In this document: in pieces, positions 1 through 7,575 of the stretch
Position numbering within the stretch: position 1 is the first letter of the stretch
Layout of the letters: every line of letters begins with the position of its first letter
Assembly (NCBI GenBank): GCA_964637705.1
Contig: CAZWVM010000039.1
Span: 1 to 22,317, forward strand
Origin: CAZWVM01 sp964637705
GTDB taxonomy: Bacteria; UBA8481
Reading direction: 5' to 3'
Length of the DNA stretch: 22,317 nt
Translations under genes and position numbers: made by a program
The notes under the pieces: model-generated
What the model was told of the DNA's origin: nothing
Seen by the model: only the letters and a program-made list of their open reading frames with translations
Database searches by the model: none

Positions 1-2012
1 TCCAGAGCCGCGGCATCGGCACCTCCACCAAGCACTTCGCCTGCAACAACCAGGAATGGGACCGGAACAAGGTGAGCGTCCAGATCGACGAGCGAACGCT
101 CCGCGAGATCTACCTTCCCGCCTTCCGCGCGGCCGTCACCGAGGCGCACACCACCACCATCATGGGCGCCTACAACCTCGTCAACGGCGACTACTGCTGT
201 GAGAACAACCACCTCCTCAACGAGATCCTCAAGAAGGAGTGGGGCTTCCGTTACGCCGTCATCTCCGACTGGTGGGCCATCAAGGACAACATCAAGGCCG
301 CCTTGAACGGCTGCGACATGGAGATGCCGGGGCCGGGCTACGCCTTCAACCGCGAGAAGCTCATGCCCGCGATCCGCGACGGCCGGGTGCCGGAGACCTT
401 GATCGACGAGAAGGTCCGCCGGATCCTGCGCATCAAGTTCGACCTCGGGCTCTTCGACACGACCTCCGCACGACCCGCCGGCTCCGTCAACACGCCCGAG
501 CACCAGGCCGTCGCGCGCTCGCTCGCCGAGGCGGGAATCGTGCTCCTCAAGAATGCGAACGCCGTCCTCCCCTTCGACCGCGCCGCGGTCCGCCGCGTCG
601 CCGTGATCGGCCCGAACGCCGCCGTGGCGCGCGTCGGCGGTGGAGGTAGCTCCACCGTCGTTCCGCCCTACGCCGTCAGTCCCATCGACGGCATCAAGGC
701 TCTGCTCGGTCCGGGCGTCGAGGTCGTCTTCGCCAAGGGCTGCGCCATGGGCGGGGACCTCGACGCGGTCCCGGCCTCCGTCTTCCGCACCCCCACCGGC
801 CAGCCGGGCCTCAAGGCCGAGTATTTCGCCAACACCGACTTCTCCGGCACGCCGGCCGTCGTCCGCGTCGACAAGAAGATCGACTTCGACTGGGGCGGCG
901 ATCCGCCCGCACCCGGCATCGGCAGCGACAACTACTCCGTCCGCTGGACCGGCAAGATCGTCGCACCGGCCGACGGAAGCTACGACATCTCGATCTTCAG
1001 CGACGACGGCAGCCGCCTCTTCATCGACGACCGCCAGGTCATCGACAACTGGGGCGACCACGGACCGGAGGGCAAGGTCGGCACCATCACCCTCGCGCGC
1101 GGCAAGTCCTACAACGTGCGCGTCGAGTATGTCGAGAAGACCGGCGGCGCCGTGATGCGGCTCGGCTGGACCGCTCCCGGGAACGGGATGCTCGAGGAGG
1201 CGGTGCGCGTCGCGCGCCGCTGCGACGCCGTCGTCCTCTGCGCCGGTCTCAATCCCGCCATCGAGGGCGAAGGCGTGGACCGGAACAACATCTATCTGCC
1301 CAAGGGCCAGGATGAATTGATCGCCGCCGTCTGCGCCGCCAATCCCCGGACGGCCGTCGTCCTCTACAACGGCACCCCGATCGACATGCGCTCCTGGATC
1401 GATTCGGCCCCGGCCGTCGTCGAAGCGTGGTACCCGGGCCTCGAAGGCGGACACGCGGTCGCGCGCATCCTCTTCGGCGAGGTGAACCCGTCCGGGAAAT
1501 TGCCGATGACCTTCCCGATGCAGCTCTCCGACAACCCCTCCTGGGGCAACTACCCCGGCGACGGACGGCAGGTTCATTACAAGGAGGGCATCTTCGTCGG
1601 CTACCGCCACTACGACGCGCATAACGTCGCGCCGCTCTTCCCCTTCGGCCACGGCCTCTCCTACACGACCTTCACCTACGCGAATCTCGTCGTGACGCCG
1701 AAGCCCGAGGGCGTCTGCGAAGTGAGCTTCGACCTGACCAACAGCGGATCGCGCGCCGGCGCCGAGGTCGCGCAGATCTACGTCGCCGACCCCGAGGCCG
1801 CTCTCCCCCGCCCGCCCAAGGAACTGAAGGCCTTCCAAAAGCTGACGCTCGCGCCGGGCGAGACGAAGCGCGTGACGCTCACGCTCGGCCGCGACGCCTT
1901 CAGCTTCTACGACCCCGCGAAGCACGAGTGGGTGCTCGAGCCGGGCCTCTTCAAGATCCTGGTCGGTTCCTCCTCGCGCGACATCCGGCTGGAGAAGGAC
2001 GTCACTCTCTAG
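1..2012 (+). CDS. GH3 beta-glucosidase with PA14 insert (5' end outside window)
   Basis: The reading frame is already open at the left edge (codons from base 3 read QSRGIGTSTKHFACNNQEWD), so the start and any signal peptide lie outside. KHFACNNQE followed by VSVQIDERTLREIYLPAF is classic glycoside hydrolase family 3. The catalytic nucleophile is the Asp of ISDWW (codon 267-269). The GH3 C-terminal alpha/beta domain starts near base 490 and is interrupted by a PA14 domain at about 807-1180 (LKAEYFANTDFSG ... SDDGSRLFIDDRQVIDNW). It resumes with CAGLNPAIEGEGVDRNNIYLP, whose Glu-rich stretch at about 1263-1271 is the likely acid/base region. A fibronectin-III-like domain closes the protein (AEVAQIYVADPEAALPRPPKELKAF). 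In GH3 enzymes of this layout the PA14 domain shapes the substrate pocket for beta-linked gluco-oligosaccharides or glucosides; the exact substrate cannot be read here. Family call is firm, substrate open. Confidence 0.95.
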   Translation, partial: QSRGIGTSTKHFACNNQEWDRNKVSVQIDERTLREIYLPAFRAAVTEAHTTTIMGAYNLVNGDYCCENNHLLNEILKKEWGFRYAVISDWWAIKDNIKAALNGCDMEMPGPGYAFNREKLMPAIRDGRVPETLIDEKVRRILRIKFDLGLFDTTSARPAGSVNTPEHQAVARSLAEAGIVLLKNANAVLPFDRAAVRRVAVIGPNAAVARVGGGGSSTVVPPYAVSPIDGIKALLGPGVEVVFAKGCAMGGDLDAVPASVFRTPTGQPGLKAEYFANTDFSGTPAVVRVDKKIDFDWGGDPPAPGIGSDNYSVRWTGKIVAPADGSYDISIFSDDGSRLFIDDRQVIDNWGDHGPEGKVGTITLARGKSYNVRVEYVEKTGGAVMRLGWTAPGNGMLEEAVRVARRCDAVVLCAGLNPAIEGEGVDRNNIYLPKGQDELIAAVCAANPRTAVVLYNGTPIDMRSWIDSAPAVVEAWYPGLEGGHAVARILFGEVNPSGKLPMTFPMQLSDNPSWGNYPGDGRQVHYKEGIFVGYRHYDAHNVAPLFPFGHGLSYTTFTYANLVVTPKPEGVCEVSFDLTNSGSRAGAEVAQIYVADPEAALPRPPKELKAFQKLTLAPGETKRVTLTLGRDAFSFYDPAKHEWVLEPGLFKILVGSSSRDIRLEKDVTL

Positions 2013-2066
2013 GGAACGGCCTTCGAATCGGACGTCGATCACCACGGAGGCACGGAGGATCGGAGA

Positions 2067-2099
2067 CGATTCCCGAGAAGGGAACCTCATCGGGAATCG
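2067..2099 (+). terminator. 9-bp hairpin downstream of GH3 gene, possible terminator
   Basis: CGATTCCCG (2067-2075) and CGGGAATCG (2091-2099) are perfect complements around a 15-nt loop, about 55 bp after the GH3 stop codon. Only a short CTTT follows, so it is not a classic intrinsic terminator. It could stabilise the mRNA 3' end instead. Confidence 0.3.
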
Positions 2100-2233
2100 C
2101 TTTGGATCCCGGCCCCGGCGCCTCCGTAGTCGCATGCCACGGGTGTGTTTGAAGTTCGTTGGTAACGGCAGGCTGATGCCGAGCGGATTCCGAGTCCTGT
2201 CCGCGACACGGATGTCGGGCGAACAGGGCGAGG

Positions 2234-2318
2234 CCTCGCAGAGGCCACGCCTCGCAGAGGCCACGCCTCGCAGAGGCCACGCCTCGCAGAGGCCACGCCT
2301 CGCAGAGGCCACGCCTCG
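2234..2318. repeat. Tandem repeat: five copies of a 16-bp unit plus partial sixth
   Basis: The unit CCTCGCAGAGGCCACG is repeated without visible change at 2234, 2250, 2266, 2282 and 2298, followed by a partial CCTCG at 2314. There are no spacers, so this is not a CRISPR array. Each unit can be written GCCTC-GCA-GAGGC-CAC: two complementary 5-nt arms separated by alternating 3-nt loops. Any arm can therefore pair with its left or right neighbour, on DNA or RNA. In the first copy the stem lengthens to GGCCTC-GCA-GAGGCC. Five identical copies imply recent expansion by slippage. Confidence 0.95.
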
Positions 2319-2354
2319 GAATCGCGCAGGAAGCGCGATGAGAATGAGCGAGGC
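2313..2354. repeat. Nested hairpin at the end of the 16-bp repeat tract
   Basis: GCCTCG (2313-2318, the last partial repeat) is complementary to CGAGGC (2349-2354). Inside that pair, ATCGCGC (2321-2327) and GCGCGAT (2333-2339) form a perfect 7-bp stem with an AGGAA loop. The repeat tract thus ends in a larger two-level stem-loop, about 40 bp before the -35 box of the next gene. Confidence 0.6.
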
Positions 2355-2395
2355 ACAGGATGTCGTTACCCACGAAACGCGATCACACCCCCTCG

Positions 2396-2423
2396 TTGAC
2401 ACCTCTTCCCTTTGATCTATCCT
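2396..2423 (+). promoter_or_regulatory. Sigma-70-like promoter, TTGACA-16 bp-TATCCT
   Basis: A perfect -35 box TTGACA (2396-2401) is followed after 16 bp by TATCCT (2418-2423). The ATG of the lipoprotein gene is only 8 nt beyond the -10, so transcription would begin at or within a base or two of the start codon. No Shine-Dalgarno sequence precedes that ATG. This suggests a leaderless or nearly leaderless mRNA. Confidence 0.6.
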
Positions 2424-2431
2424 CGCACCCG

Positions 2432-2917
2432 ATGACCCGCTCCTTCGCCGCCGTTGTGCTCCTCACCATCGCCGCCTGCGGTTCGGCGATCGAGCCGCCG
2501 CCCCCCGCCGAACCACCTCCCGTCGAAGAGTCCTGGCCCGTGAAGGAGAATCCCGGCATCGTCGCAGGTCGCGTTACAGGCGCCGATTCCCCTTCGCTCT
2601 GGACCGGCGGCGTCCTGGCCTACGCCGCGACGCCTCCGGAGGCGCGCATGATCGCGACCACGGCCGTGGACACGGCGGGCCACTTCGAGATTTCACTCCC
2701 CGCCTGCAAGTTCAACATCCCCTACGCGGTCGTCGCGTTCCGCGATTTGAACGGCAACGGCGAGATCGACCGGGGAGAGGACTTCGTCGGCTCGGAAGCG
2801 CGCGGGCCGGGCGGAAAGGGCGAGGGGTTCCTTCTCTTCACGGCGCGGGAGACCTTCATCGGCGGGCGGGCGAGGAGTCTCGAGAAGACGGAATTCGTGA
2901 TCGACGTTTCACTCTGA
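2432..2917 (+). CDS. Small lipoprotein with EF-hand-like loop
   Basis: A 161-residue protein of no family I can name. It starts MTRSFAAVVLLTIAACGSAIEPPP: a short signal peptide with lipobox IAAC, then a Pro-rich linker, so it should be a lipid-anchored envelope protein. An in-frame ATG at 2360 lies 72 nt upstream, but the signal peptide and the promoter at 2396-2423 favour 2432. The body (IVAGRVTGADSPSLWTGGVL ... GHFEISLPAC) has the alternating pattern of an Ig/carboxypeptidase-regulatory-like beta-sandwich. From residue 105 DLNGNGEIDRGED resembles a calcium-binding EF-hand or dockerin loop. The stop is 10 nt before the next lipoprotein gene, which carries similar loops, so the two are probably co-transcribed and may work together at the cell surface. 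Confidence 0.85.
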   Translation: MTRSFAAVVLLTIAACGSAIEPPPPAEPPPVEESWPVKENPGIVAGRVTGADSPSLWTGGVLAYAATPPEARMIATTAVDTAGHFEISLPACKFNIPYAVVAFRDLNGNGEIDRGEDFVGSEARGPGGKGEGFLLFTARETFIGGRARSLEKTEFVIDVSL

Positions 2918-2927
2918 GGGGAACAGC

Positions 2928-4985
2928 ATGACAATCAAACGTTTCTGCGTGGCAACGGTCGTCCTCGTCATCATCGTGGCTTGCGGCGGGCCGCCACCGG
3001 TGCCGACGACGGGACCCGGCGAGCCTCCGCCGTCCGTCGAACGCCTCTCCACCTCCGACTACGACACCTTCACGCGACTCCTCAGACGTTTCGAAGAGGG
3101 GAAGCCTCTTCCTCACCCGCTCTTCGCTCTCCACGAGCCCGGCGACTCCGCGCCCCTGGACTACACGCGCTTCGGAACCTTCTCGGGCGTCGGCACGAGC
3201 TCCTATCGCTACGAGATGACCGACCAGTCGGGGCTCGCCGCCGCGGCCGGCGAGGGAGTCTTCCCGAACCAGTTCGCCTACCAGCGCGACCCCGTCTATC
3301 TCGTCATGCTTCGGGCCGGCGCCGTCAGCAACGACCACTGGGCGGCGTTCGACGCCGCGGATCCGCGCGTCGCCTTCTACTCCTGGGTCGGCGCCGGGGA
3401 GGACCCCGGGGTCCGGGCCTTCTTCACGGGGATGATCCTCGAGCGCGCCGGGTTGCCCGTCCAGGCACTCAAGTCCTACTACGCCGCCGTCGTCCATTTT
3501 CCCGGGGCGGCTTGCTGGGGCGAAGGAGGCGGCTACGTCTGGTACATCGCCCCGGCCGCGATCGCGTCCATCGAGCGGATCTGCCGCGATTACCCGGAGA
3601 CCGGCTGGACGCTCGAAGGCGCGAACGTTTCGATCAAGAACGGCGGCGACACCGATCTCGAGAACGATGTCGTGACCGCGGACCCGGGGCGATGGGTCAG
3701 GGTGACGGGCGAGGAACGGGAGCGGCGGCGGATCGACCTCTCCCGCCTCGCCGTCGCCGAGGTGCGGGGGCGAGGCAAGGTCCAGCTCGTGAAGTACGAG
3801 AACGGCCACTGGGAGATGCGCGTCGAGGGCCGGCCCTTCATCATCCGCAGCATCACGTATTCGCCCACCGAGATCGGAGTCGGGCCGAAGAGTCACGCGG
3901 CGTTCCACGTCCGCTGGATGCGCACCGACCGCAACGGCAACGGCCTCATCGACGCACCGCAGGAGTCCTGGGTGGACGCGAACGGCAACGGGCGGCAAGA
4001 CCGGAACGAGCCCCCGGTCGGCGACTTCCAGTTGCTCGAGGAGATGGGCGTCAACGCCATCCGCATGAACAGCGCCACGCGGCCCGGCACGACGGAATAC
4101 GACAGTTCCTGCATCAACAAGCCGCTCCTTCGCGAGATGTTCGCGAAGCACGGAATCCGCGTCGTGATGGGAGACAACGTGGGCGCGTACACCCACGGTT
4201 CGGGCGCGGACTGGAGAACGGGCACGGACTACACGAACCCGGAGCAGAGAGCGCGCATGAAGGAAATCGTGCGGCGGATGGTCATGGACCTCAAGGATGA
4301 ACCCTTCATCCTCATGTGGGTCCTCGGCAACGAGAACAACATGAGCGGCGACTACACGGGGGTCAACGCGACGCGCACGAACGCGGCCCGCGAGCCGCGC
4401 GCGTACGCCGAGTTCCTGAACGAGGTCGCAACGATGATCCACGAGCTCGACCCGGACCACCCGGTCGCCGTGGGCAACGTCGAGACCGGGCTCGGAGACG
4501 CCTACAACCTCTACGCGCCCGCCCTCGACATCTTCGGCATCAACTCGTACCGCGGCCCGCAGGGCTTCGGCGACGTCTTCCGGCAGGCCAAGGCGGTCTT
4601 CGACCGGCCCGTCTTCATCACCGAGTACGGCTGCGACTGCTACCACCAGGGGCGCGGCTCGGACCGCGCCATGGAGGAATACCAGGCGGCGTATAACGAG
4701 GCGTGCCTCCGCGACATCGTCTTCAACCAGGCGGGCGGAGGGTACGTCGGCAACTGCATCGGCAGCCAGATCTTCGAGTTTCTCGATGAGTGGTGGAAGG
4801 ACACGCATTCCGGGGATCCCGAGAGCGCTCACCGTACCGAAGGGCAGTTCTGGATGCCTTTCTCGGACAAGCTCTCGCACGAGGAGTGGTTCGGCATCGT
4901 CGGGCAGGGCAGCGGGAAGAACAGCCCCTTCGAGCGCAGGTTGCGGAAGACCTACTTCTTCTACAAGGACTGCTGGACACTGTAG
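2928..4985 (+). CDS. Lipoprotein with GH2-like TIM-barrel glycosidase domain
   Basis: A 685-residue protein. MTIKRFCVATVVLVIIVACGG is a lipoprotein signal (lipobox IVAC), and a GAGGGGA Shine-Dalgarno precedes the ATG. Residues about 30-230 are helical and unassigned, with a TPR-like stretch (FFTGMILERAGLPVQALKSYYAAV). From about 290 it matches the glycoside hydrolase clan A pattern seen in GH2: WEMRVEGRPFIIRSITYSP, then LLEEMGVNAIRMNS, then ILMWVLGNENN with the likely acid/base Glu469, and FITEYGCD with the likely nucleophile Glu566. Two Asn/Asp-rich loops are inserted between the first strand and first helix: DRNGNGLID (from 334) and DANGNGRQDRNE (from 350). The usual N-terminal GH2 sandwich domains are not recognisable, so a GH2 label is tentative. 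It ends 7 bp from the convergent gcvPB. Likely an envelope glycosidase of unknown substrate. Confidence 0.85.
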   Translation: MTIKRFCVATVVLVIIVACGGPPPVPTTGPGEPPPSVERLSTSDYDTFTRLLRRFEEGKPLPHPLFALHEPGDSAPLDYTRFGTFSGVGTSSYRYEMTDQSGLAAAAGEGVFPNQFAYQRDPVYLVMLRAGAVSNDHWAAFDAADPRVAFYSWVGAGEDPGVRAFFTGMILERAGLPVQALKSYYAAVVHFPGAACWGEGGGYVWYIAPAAIASIERICRDYPETGWTLEGANVSIKNGGDTDLENDVVTADPGRWVRVTGEERERRRIDLSRLAVAEVRGRGKVQLVKYENGHWEMRVEGRPFIIRSITYSPTEIGVGPKSHAAFHVRWMRTDRNGNGLIDAPQESWVDANGNGRQDRNEPPVGDFQLLEEMGVNAIRMNSATRPGTTEYDSSCINKPLLREMFAKHGIRVVMGDNVGAYTHGSGADWRTGTDYTNPEQRARMKEIVRRMVMDLKDEPFILMWVLGNENNMSGDYTGVNATRTNAAREPRAYAEFLNEVATMIHELDPDHPVAVGNVETGLGDAYNLYAPALDIFGINSYRGPQGFGDVFRQAKAVFDRPVFITEYGCDCYHQGRGSDRAMEEYQAAYNEACLRDIVFNQAGGGYVGNCIGSQIFEFLDEWWKDTHSGDPESAHRTEGQFWMPFSDKLSHEEWFGIVGQGSGKNSPFERRLRKTYFFYKDCWTL

Positions 4986-4992
4986 CGGGAAC

Positions 4993-6333
4993 TCAGCCGC
5001 GCAACTCCGGTTGCCGCGCGGCGCGGGTCTCGTCGGGGCGCCGGACCGGCGTCCGAGTGGGAAGCTTCGAAAGTTCCTCCGCGCTCATCCCCGCGATCTC
5101 CCGCATCGCCGCGATGAAGAGATCCAGCGCCTCCTTCGACTCCGTCTCCGTCGGCTCGATGAGGAGCGCCTCGTGCACGAGGAGCGGGAAGTAGACGGTC
5201 GGCGGATGGATCCCGCGCTCGATCAGGGCCTTGGCGACGTGGATCGCCGTGATCCCCTTCTCCTTCTTCAGTTTCTCCGCGCTCAGGCAGCACTCGTGCG
5301 CGCAGGGCCGGTCCGAGACGATGCTCGGGTAGAGATCCTTCAGGGCGACGCGGATGTAGTTGGCGGCGATGACCGCGTCGCGCGCGGCGCGCTCCAGCCC
5401 GTCCCGCCCCATCGCCTCGATGTAGGCCCAGGCGCGCATGAGGGCTCCGACATTGCCGCCGAAGGCGAGCAGACGGCCGATGGACCGCGACGGCATTTTC
5501 ACCGCTCCTCCCTCGAAGACCGGACCGGGCAGGAAATCCTCCAACCCCGCGCGGACCCCCACCGGGCCCGCCCCGGGCCCGCCCCCGCCGTGCGGCACCG
5601 CGAAGGTCTTGTGCAGGTTCACGTGGCAGACGTCGAAGCCCATCGCGCCGGGCGAGGAGATCCCGACGATCGCGTTGAGATTCGCGCCGTCGTAGTACAT
5701 GAGCCCGCCCGCGCCGTGCACCAGCGCGCAGATCTCCGCCACGCGCGCCTCGAAGAGGCCGAGCGTGTTCGGGTTCGTCATCATCATCCCGGCCGTCTTC
5801 GGCCCGATCTTCCCCCGCAAATCCTCGAGGTCCACGCAGCCGTCGGCCCCGCTCTTCACCGTCACGACTCTATAGCCCGCGCAGGCGGCCGTGGCCGGGT
5901 TGGTGCCATGCGCCGAATCGGGGATGAGCATCTCGCATCGCTCCGCGTCGCCACGCGACTCGTGGCAGGCGCGGATGACGAGCGTGCCCGCGAGTTCGCC
6001 CTGCGCGCCCGCGGCCGGCACCAGCGAGAAGGCCGCGAGTCCGCAGAGCGAAGAGAGCCTCTCCGAGAGGGTCGAGAGAGCGGAGCGGAGAGATCGCGCG
6101 GCCGGCGACGAACCCGCGACCTCCGCCGGGTGCAGGTCGCGCAGACCGGGCAGACCGGCGACGACGTCGCAGATCCTCGGGTTGTGCTTCATCGTGCAGG
6201 AGCCCAGCGGGTAGAACTCGCCGTCGACCGAGAAGTTCAGCTTCGAGAGGCGGGTGAACCGGCGCACGACCTCGCCCTCGGTACGGTACGACTCCGGCGG
6301 AGAGAGTCTCACGGCGTTGCCGGGGCCGTTCAC
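4993..6333 (-). CDS. gcvPB: Glycine dehydrogenase (decarboxylating) subunit 2
   Basis: This is the PLP-binding subunit of the split glycine cleavage P protein, which decarboxylates glycine and loads the aminomethyl group on GcvH lipoamide. FTRLSKLNFSVDGEFYPLGS, LVPAAGAQGELAG, DSAHGTNPATAACAGY, YYDGANLNAIVG and NLHKTFAVPHGGGGPGAGPV are family signatures; Lys242 in NLHKTF is the expected PLP lysine. The C-terminus HPPTVYFPLLVHEALLIEPT is also typical. The start is GTG at 6333, overlapping the gcvPA stop as GTGA and preceded by a GGGGTGG ribosome-binding site, which argues for translational coupling. At 446 residues it is shorter than the roughly 470-490 usual for GcvPB, mainly because the N-terminal segment before FTRLS is abbreviated. 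Confidence 0.97.
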   Translation of the reverse strand: MNGPGNAVRLSPPESYRTEGEVVRRFTRLSKLNFSVDGEFYPLGSCTMKHNPRICDVVAGLPGLRDLHPAEVAGSSPAARSLRSALSTLSERLSSLCGLAAFSLVPAAGAQGELAGTLVIRACHESRGDAERCEMLIPDSAHGTNPATAACAGYRVVTVKSGADGCVDLEDLRGKIGPKTAGMMMTNPNTLGLFEARVAEICALVHGAGGLMYYDGANLNAIVGISSPGAMGFDVCHVNLHKTFAVPHGGGGPGAGPVGVRAGLEDFLPGPVFEGGAVKMPSRSIGRLLAFGGNVGALMRAWAYIEAMGRDGLERAARDAVIAANYIRVALKDLYPSIVSDRPCAHECCLSAEKLKKEKGITAIHVAKALIERGIHPPTVYFPLLVHEALLIEPTETESKEALDLFIAAMREIAGMSAEELSKLPTRTPVRRPDETRAARQPELRG

Positions 6334-7508
6334 GACGCCACCCCGCGCACGGCGACCGGTCCCAGTTCCGAATAGTCGAGCGGTATCCCGTCGCTCCCCT
6401 TCACGACCCACTCGTTGAAGATCGCGCCCGAGAAGACACGCTGCCCATCGGATTCGCGCATGGCCCTCTCGTGGAGGCGCACCGCCTCCCTCTTCAGGCC
6501 GTCGACCCCCATCGCCGCGACGTGTATCGTCGCGCGCAGGGCCATGAGGGCCTGGTTGGAGCAGATGTTGGAGGTCGCCTTCTCGCGGCGGATGTGCTGC
6601 TCGCGCGCCTGGAGCGTGAGAACGAAGGACTCGCGTCCATCCGCGTCGACGGTGCGGCCCACGATGCGCCCGGGCATCCGTCGCATGAAACGCGCGCGCG
6701 CGGCCATGAGGCCGAGGTAGGGACCTCCGCCGCAGAGCGGGATCCCCAGCGGTTGTCCCTCCGCCACCGCGATCTCCGCGCCCGACGCGGCCGGCGTGGG
6801 GAGCATCGTGACCGCGAGCGGGTGGAAGATTTGAATCGGCACCGCGCCGGCGGCGGCGGCGCGCGCGAAGGCGGCCGCGAGGTCCTCCTCGACCACGCCG
6901 AAGACGTTCGGCGAGGCGACGATCAGGCACGCGGCATTTGCCGACAGGAACGGCGCTATGTCGGCGATGCGGCCGGTGCCCCGGTCAAAGGGCACCTCGG
7001 TGATGACGCTGTCGAGCCTGTGCGCGGCGAGGACTTCGCGCACCGCCGGCGCGACCGACCGCGCGACGAGCACCTCCCTCCGCCCCGTCTCCGCCAGGGC
7101 CATCCGCACCGCCTCGACCGCCGCGGTCGATCCGTCATACAGCCCGGCGTTCGAGAGGTCCAACCCGGTCAACCGGCAGATCCGCGTCTGGAACTCGAAG
7201 ATCGCCGCGAGCGTCCCCTGGGAGCACTCGGGTTGGTAGGGGGTGTACGCGGTGACGAACTCGCCGCGCGAGGAGAGCGTGTCGACGCAGGCCGGGATGC
7301 GATACGGCCCGACGCCGAGCGCGGCAGGCGGAGGCGCGGCCGGAGGGCATCTCAGCGCGCCGGTCGCCTCGAGAATCCCGTCCTCCTCGAGCGCCGCGAA
7401 CGCGGCCGAACCCGCCGCGGGCAGGGCGGTGAAGAGGTCGTTTTCCGCGAGCCCGATCGCGTCGAGCATCGCCCGGCGGTCGCGCTCATCATGAGGAAGG
7501 TAGTTCAC
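6330..7508 (-). CDS. gcvPA: Glycine dehydrogenase (decarboxylating) subunit 1, shortened
   Basis: The partner subunit of GcvPB. MNYLPHDERDRRAMLDAIG, EFVTAYTPYQPECSQGTLAA, YDGSTAAVEAVRMA, GGGPYLGLMAAR and LQAREQHIRREKATSNICSN are family signatures. It starts with GTG (in-frame MNYLPH matches the family N-terminus) behind a GGGGAG ribosome-binding site. It has 392 residues against about 440-450 for typical GcvPA. The conserved G-x-G-x-YDHY-IP stretch reads GVGPYRIP, lacking two residues. The region after FNEWVVKG is compressed and the C-terminal helix that normally follows the LLVAVTE-like strand is absent. It shares a 4-nt overlap with gcvPB. Probably functional with its partner, but the trimmed ends are unusual. 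Confidence 0.95.
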   Translation of the reverse strand: MNYLPHDERDRRAMLDAIGLAENDLFTALPAAGSAAFAALEEDGILEATGALRCPPAAPPPAALGVGPYRIPACVDTLSSRGEFVTAYTPYQPECSQGTLAAIFEFQTRICRLTGLDLSNAGLYDGSTAAVEAVRMALAETGRREVLVARSVAPAVREVLAAHRLDSVITEVPFDRGTGRIADIAPFLSANAACLIVASPNVFGVVEEDLAAAFARAAAAGAVPIQIFHPLAVTMLPTPAASGAEIAVAEGQPLGIPLCGGGPYLGLMAARARFMRRMPGRIVGRTVDADGRESFVLTLQAREQHIRREKATSNICSNQALMALRATIHVAAMGVDGLKREAVRLHERAMRESDGQRVFSGAIFNEWVVKGSDGIPLDYSELGPVAVRGVAS

Positions 7509-7575
7509 GTTCCGCTCCCCGGTCTCTGCCGACGATGAAATCCGCCCCGGCAGTCCCCCCGGGCGGCGCTATGCT
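7509..7575 (-). other. 67-nt gcvH-gcvPA spacer with GC-rich hairpin
   Basis: This is by far the largest gap in an otherwise overlapping gcv cluster. On the minus strand CCGCCC (7566-7561) and GGGCGG (7547-7542) can pair around a 13-nt loop, followed by ATTTC. It could be a weak attenuator, a processing site or chance GC-rich pairing. I see no glycine-riboswitch architecture. Confidence 0.25.

Larger units (their letters stand above)
2013..2431. other. 419-bp gap between GH3 gene and lipoprotein gene
   Basis: I see no convincing gene here. The gap holds a CCACGGAGGCACGGAG motif just after the GH3 stop, a 9-bp hairpin, five copies of a 16-bp repeat, a further nested hairpin, and a promoter abutting the next gene. 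Open frames that cross the repeat on either strand only translate the repeat (for example GLCEAWPLRGVASARR) and resemble no family I know. The stretch looks like accumulated repeat and decayed sequence. Confidence 0.6.

Noticed and set aside
2234..2318. CRISPR-like repeat array
   Set aside because: The 16-bp units abut directly with no spacers, are too short, and no cas genes are present.
2087..2373. Minus-strand reading frames with repeated WPLRGVASARRGLCEA
   Set aside because: They only translate the 16-bp DNA repeat, exist in two frames at once and have no ribosome-binding site or family match.
2856..4880. Long 674-codon minus-strand frame opposite the GH2-like gene
   Set aside because: Arg/Val/Asp-rich shadow of a GC-rich gene; the plus strand has a lipobox and catalytic motifs.
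7509..7575. Glycine riboswitch upstream of gcvPA
   Set aside because: Only 67 nt and one simple hairpin; glycine aptamers are larger, and this lies inside the operon rather than ahead of it.
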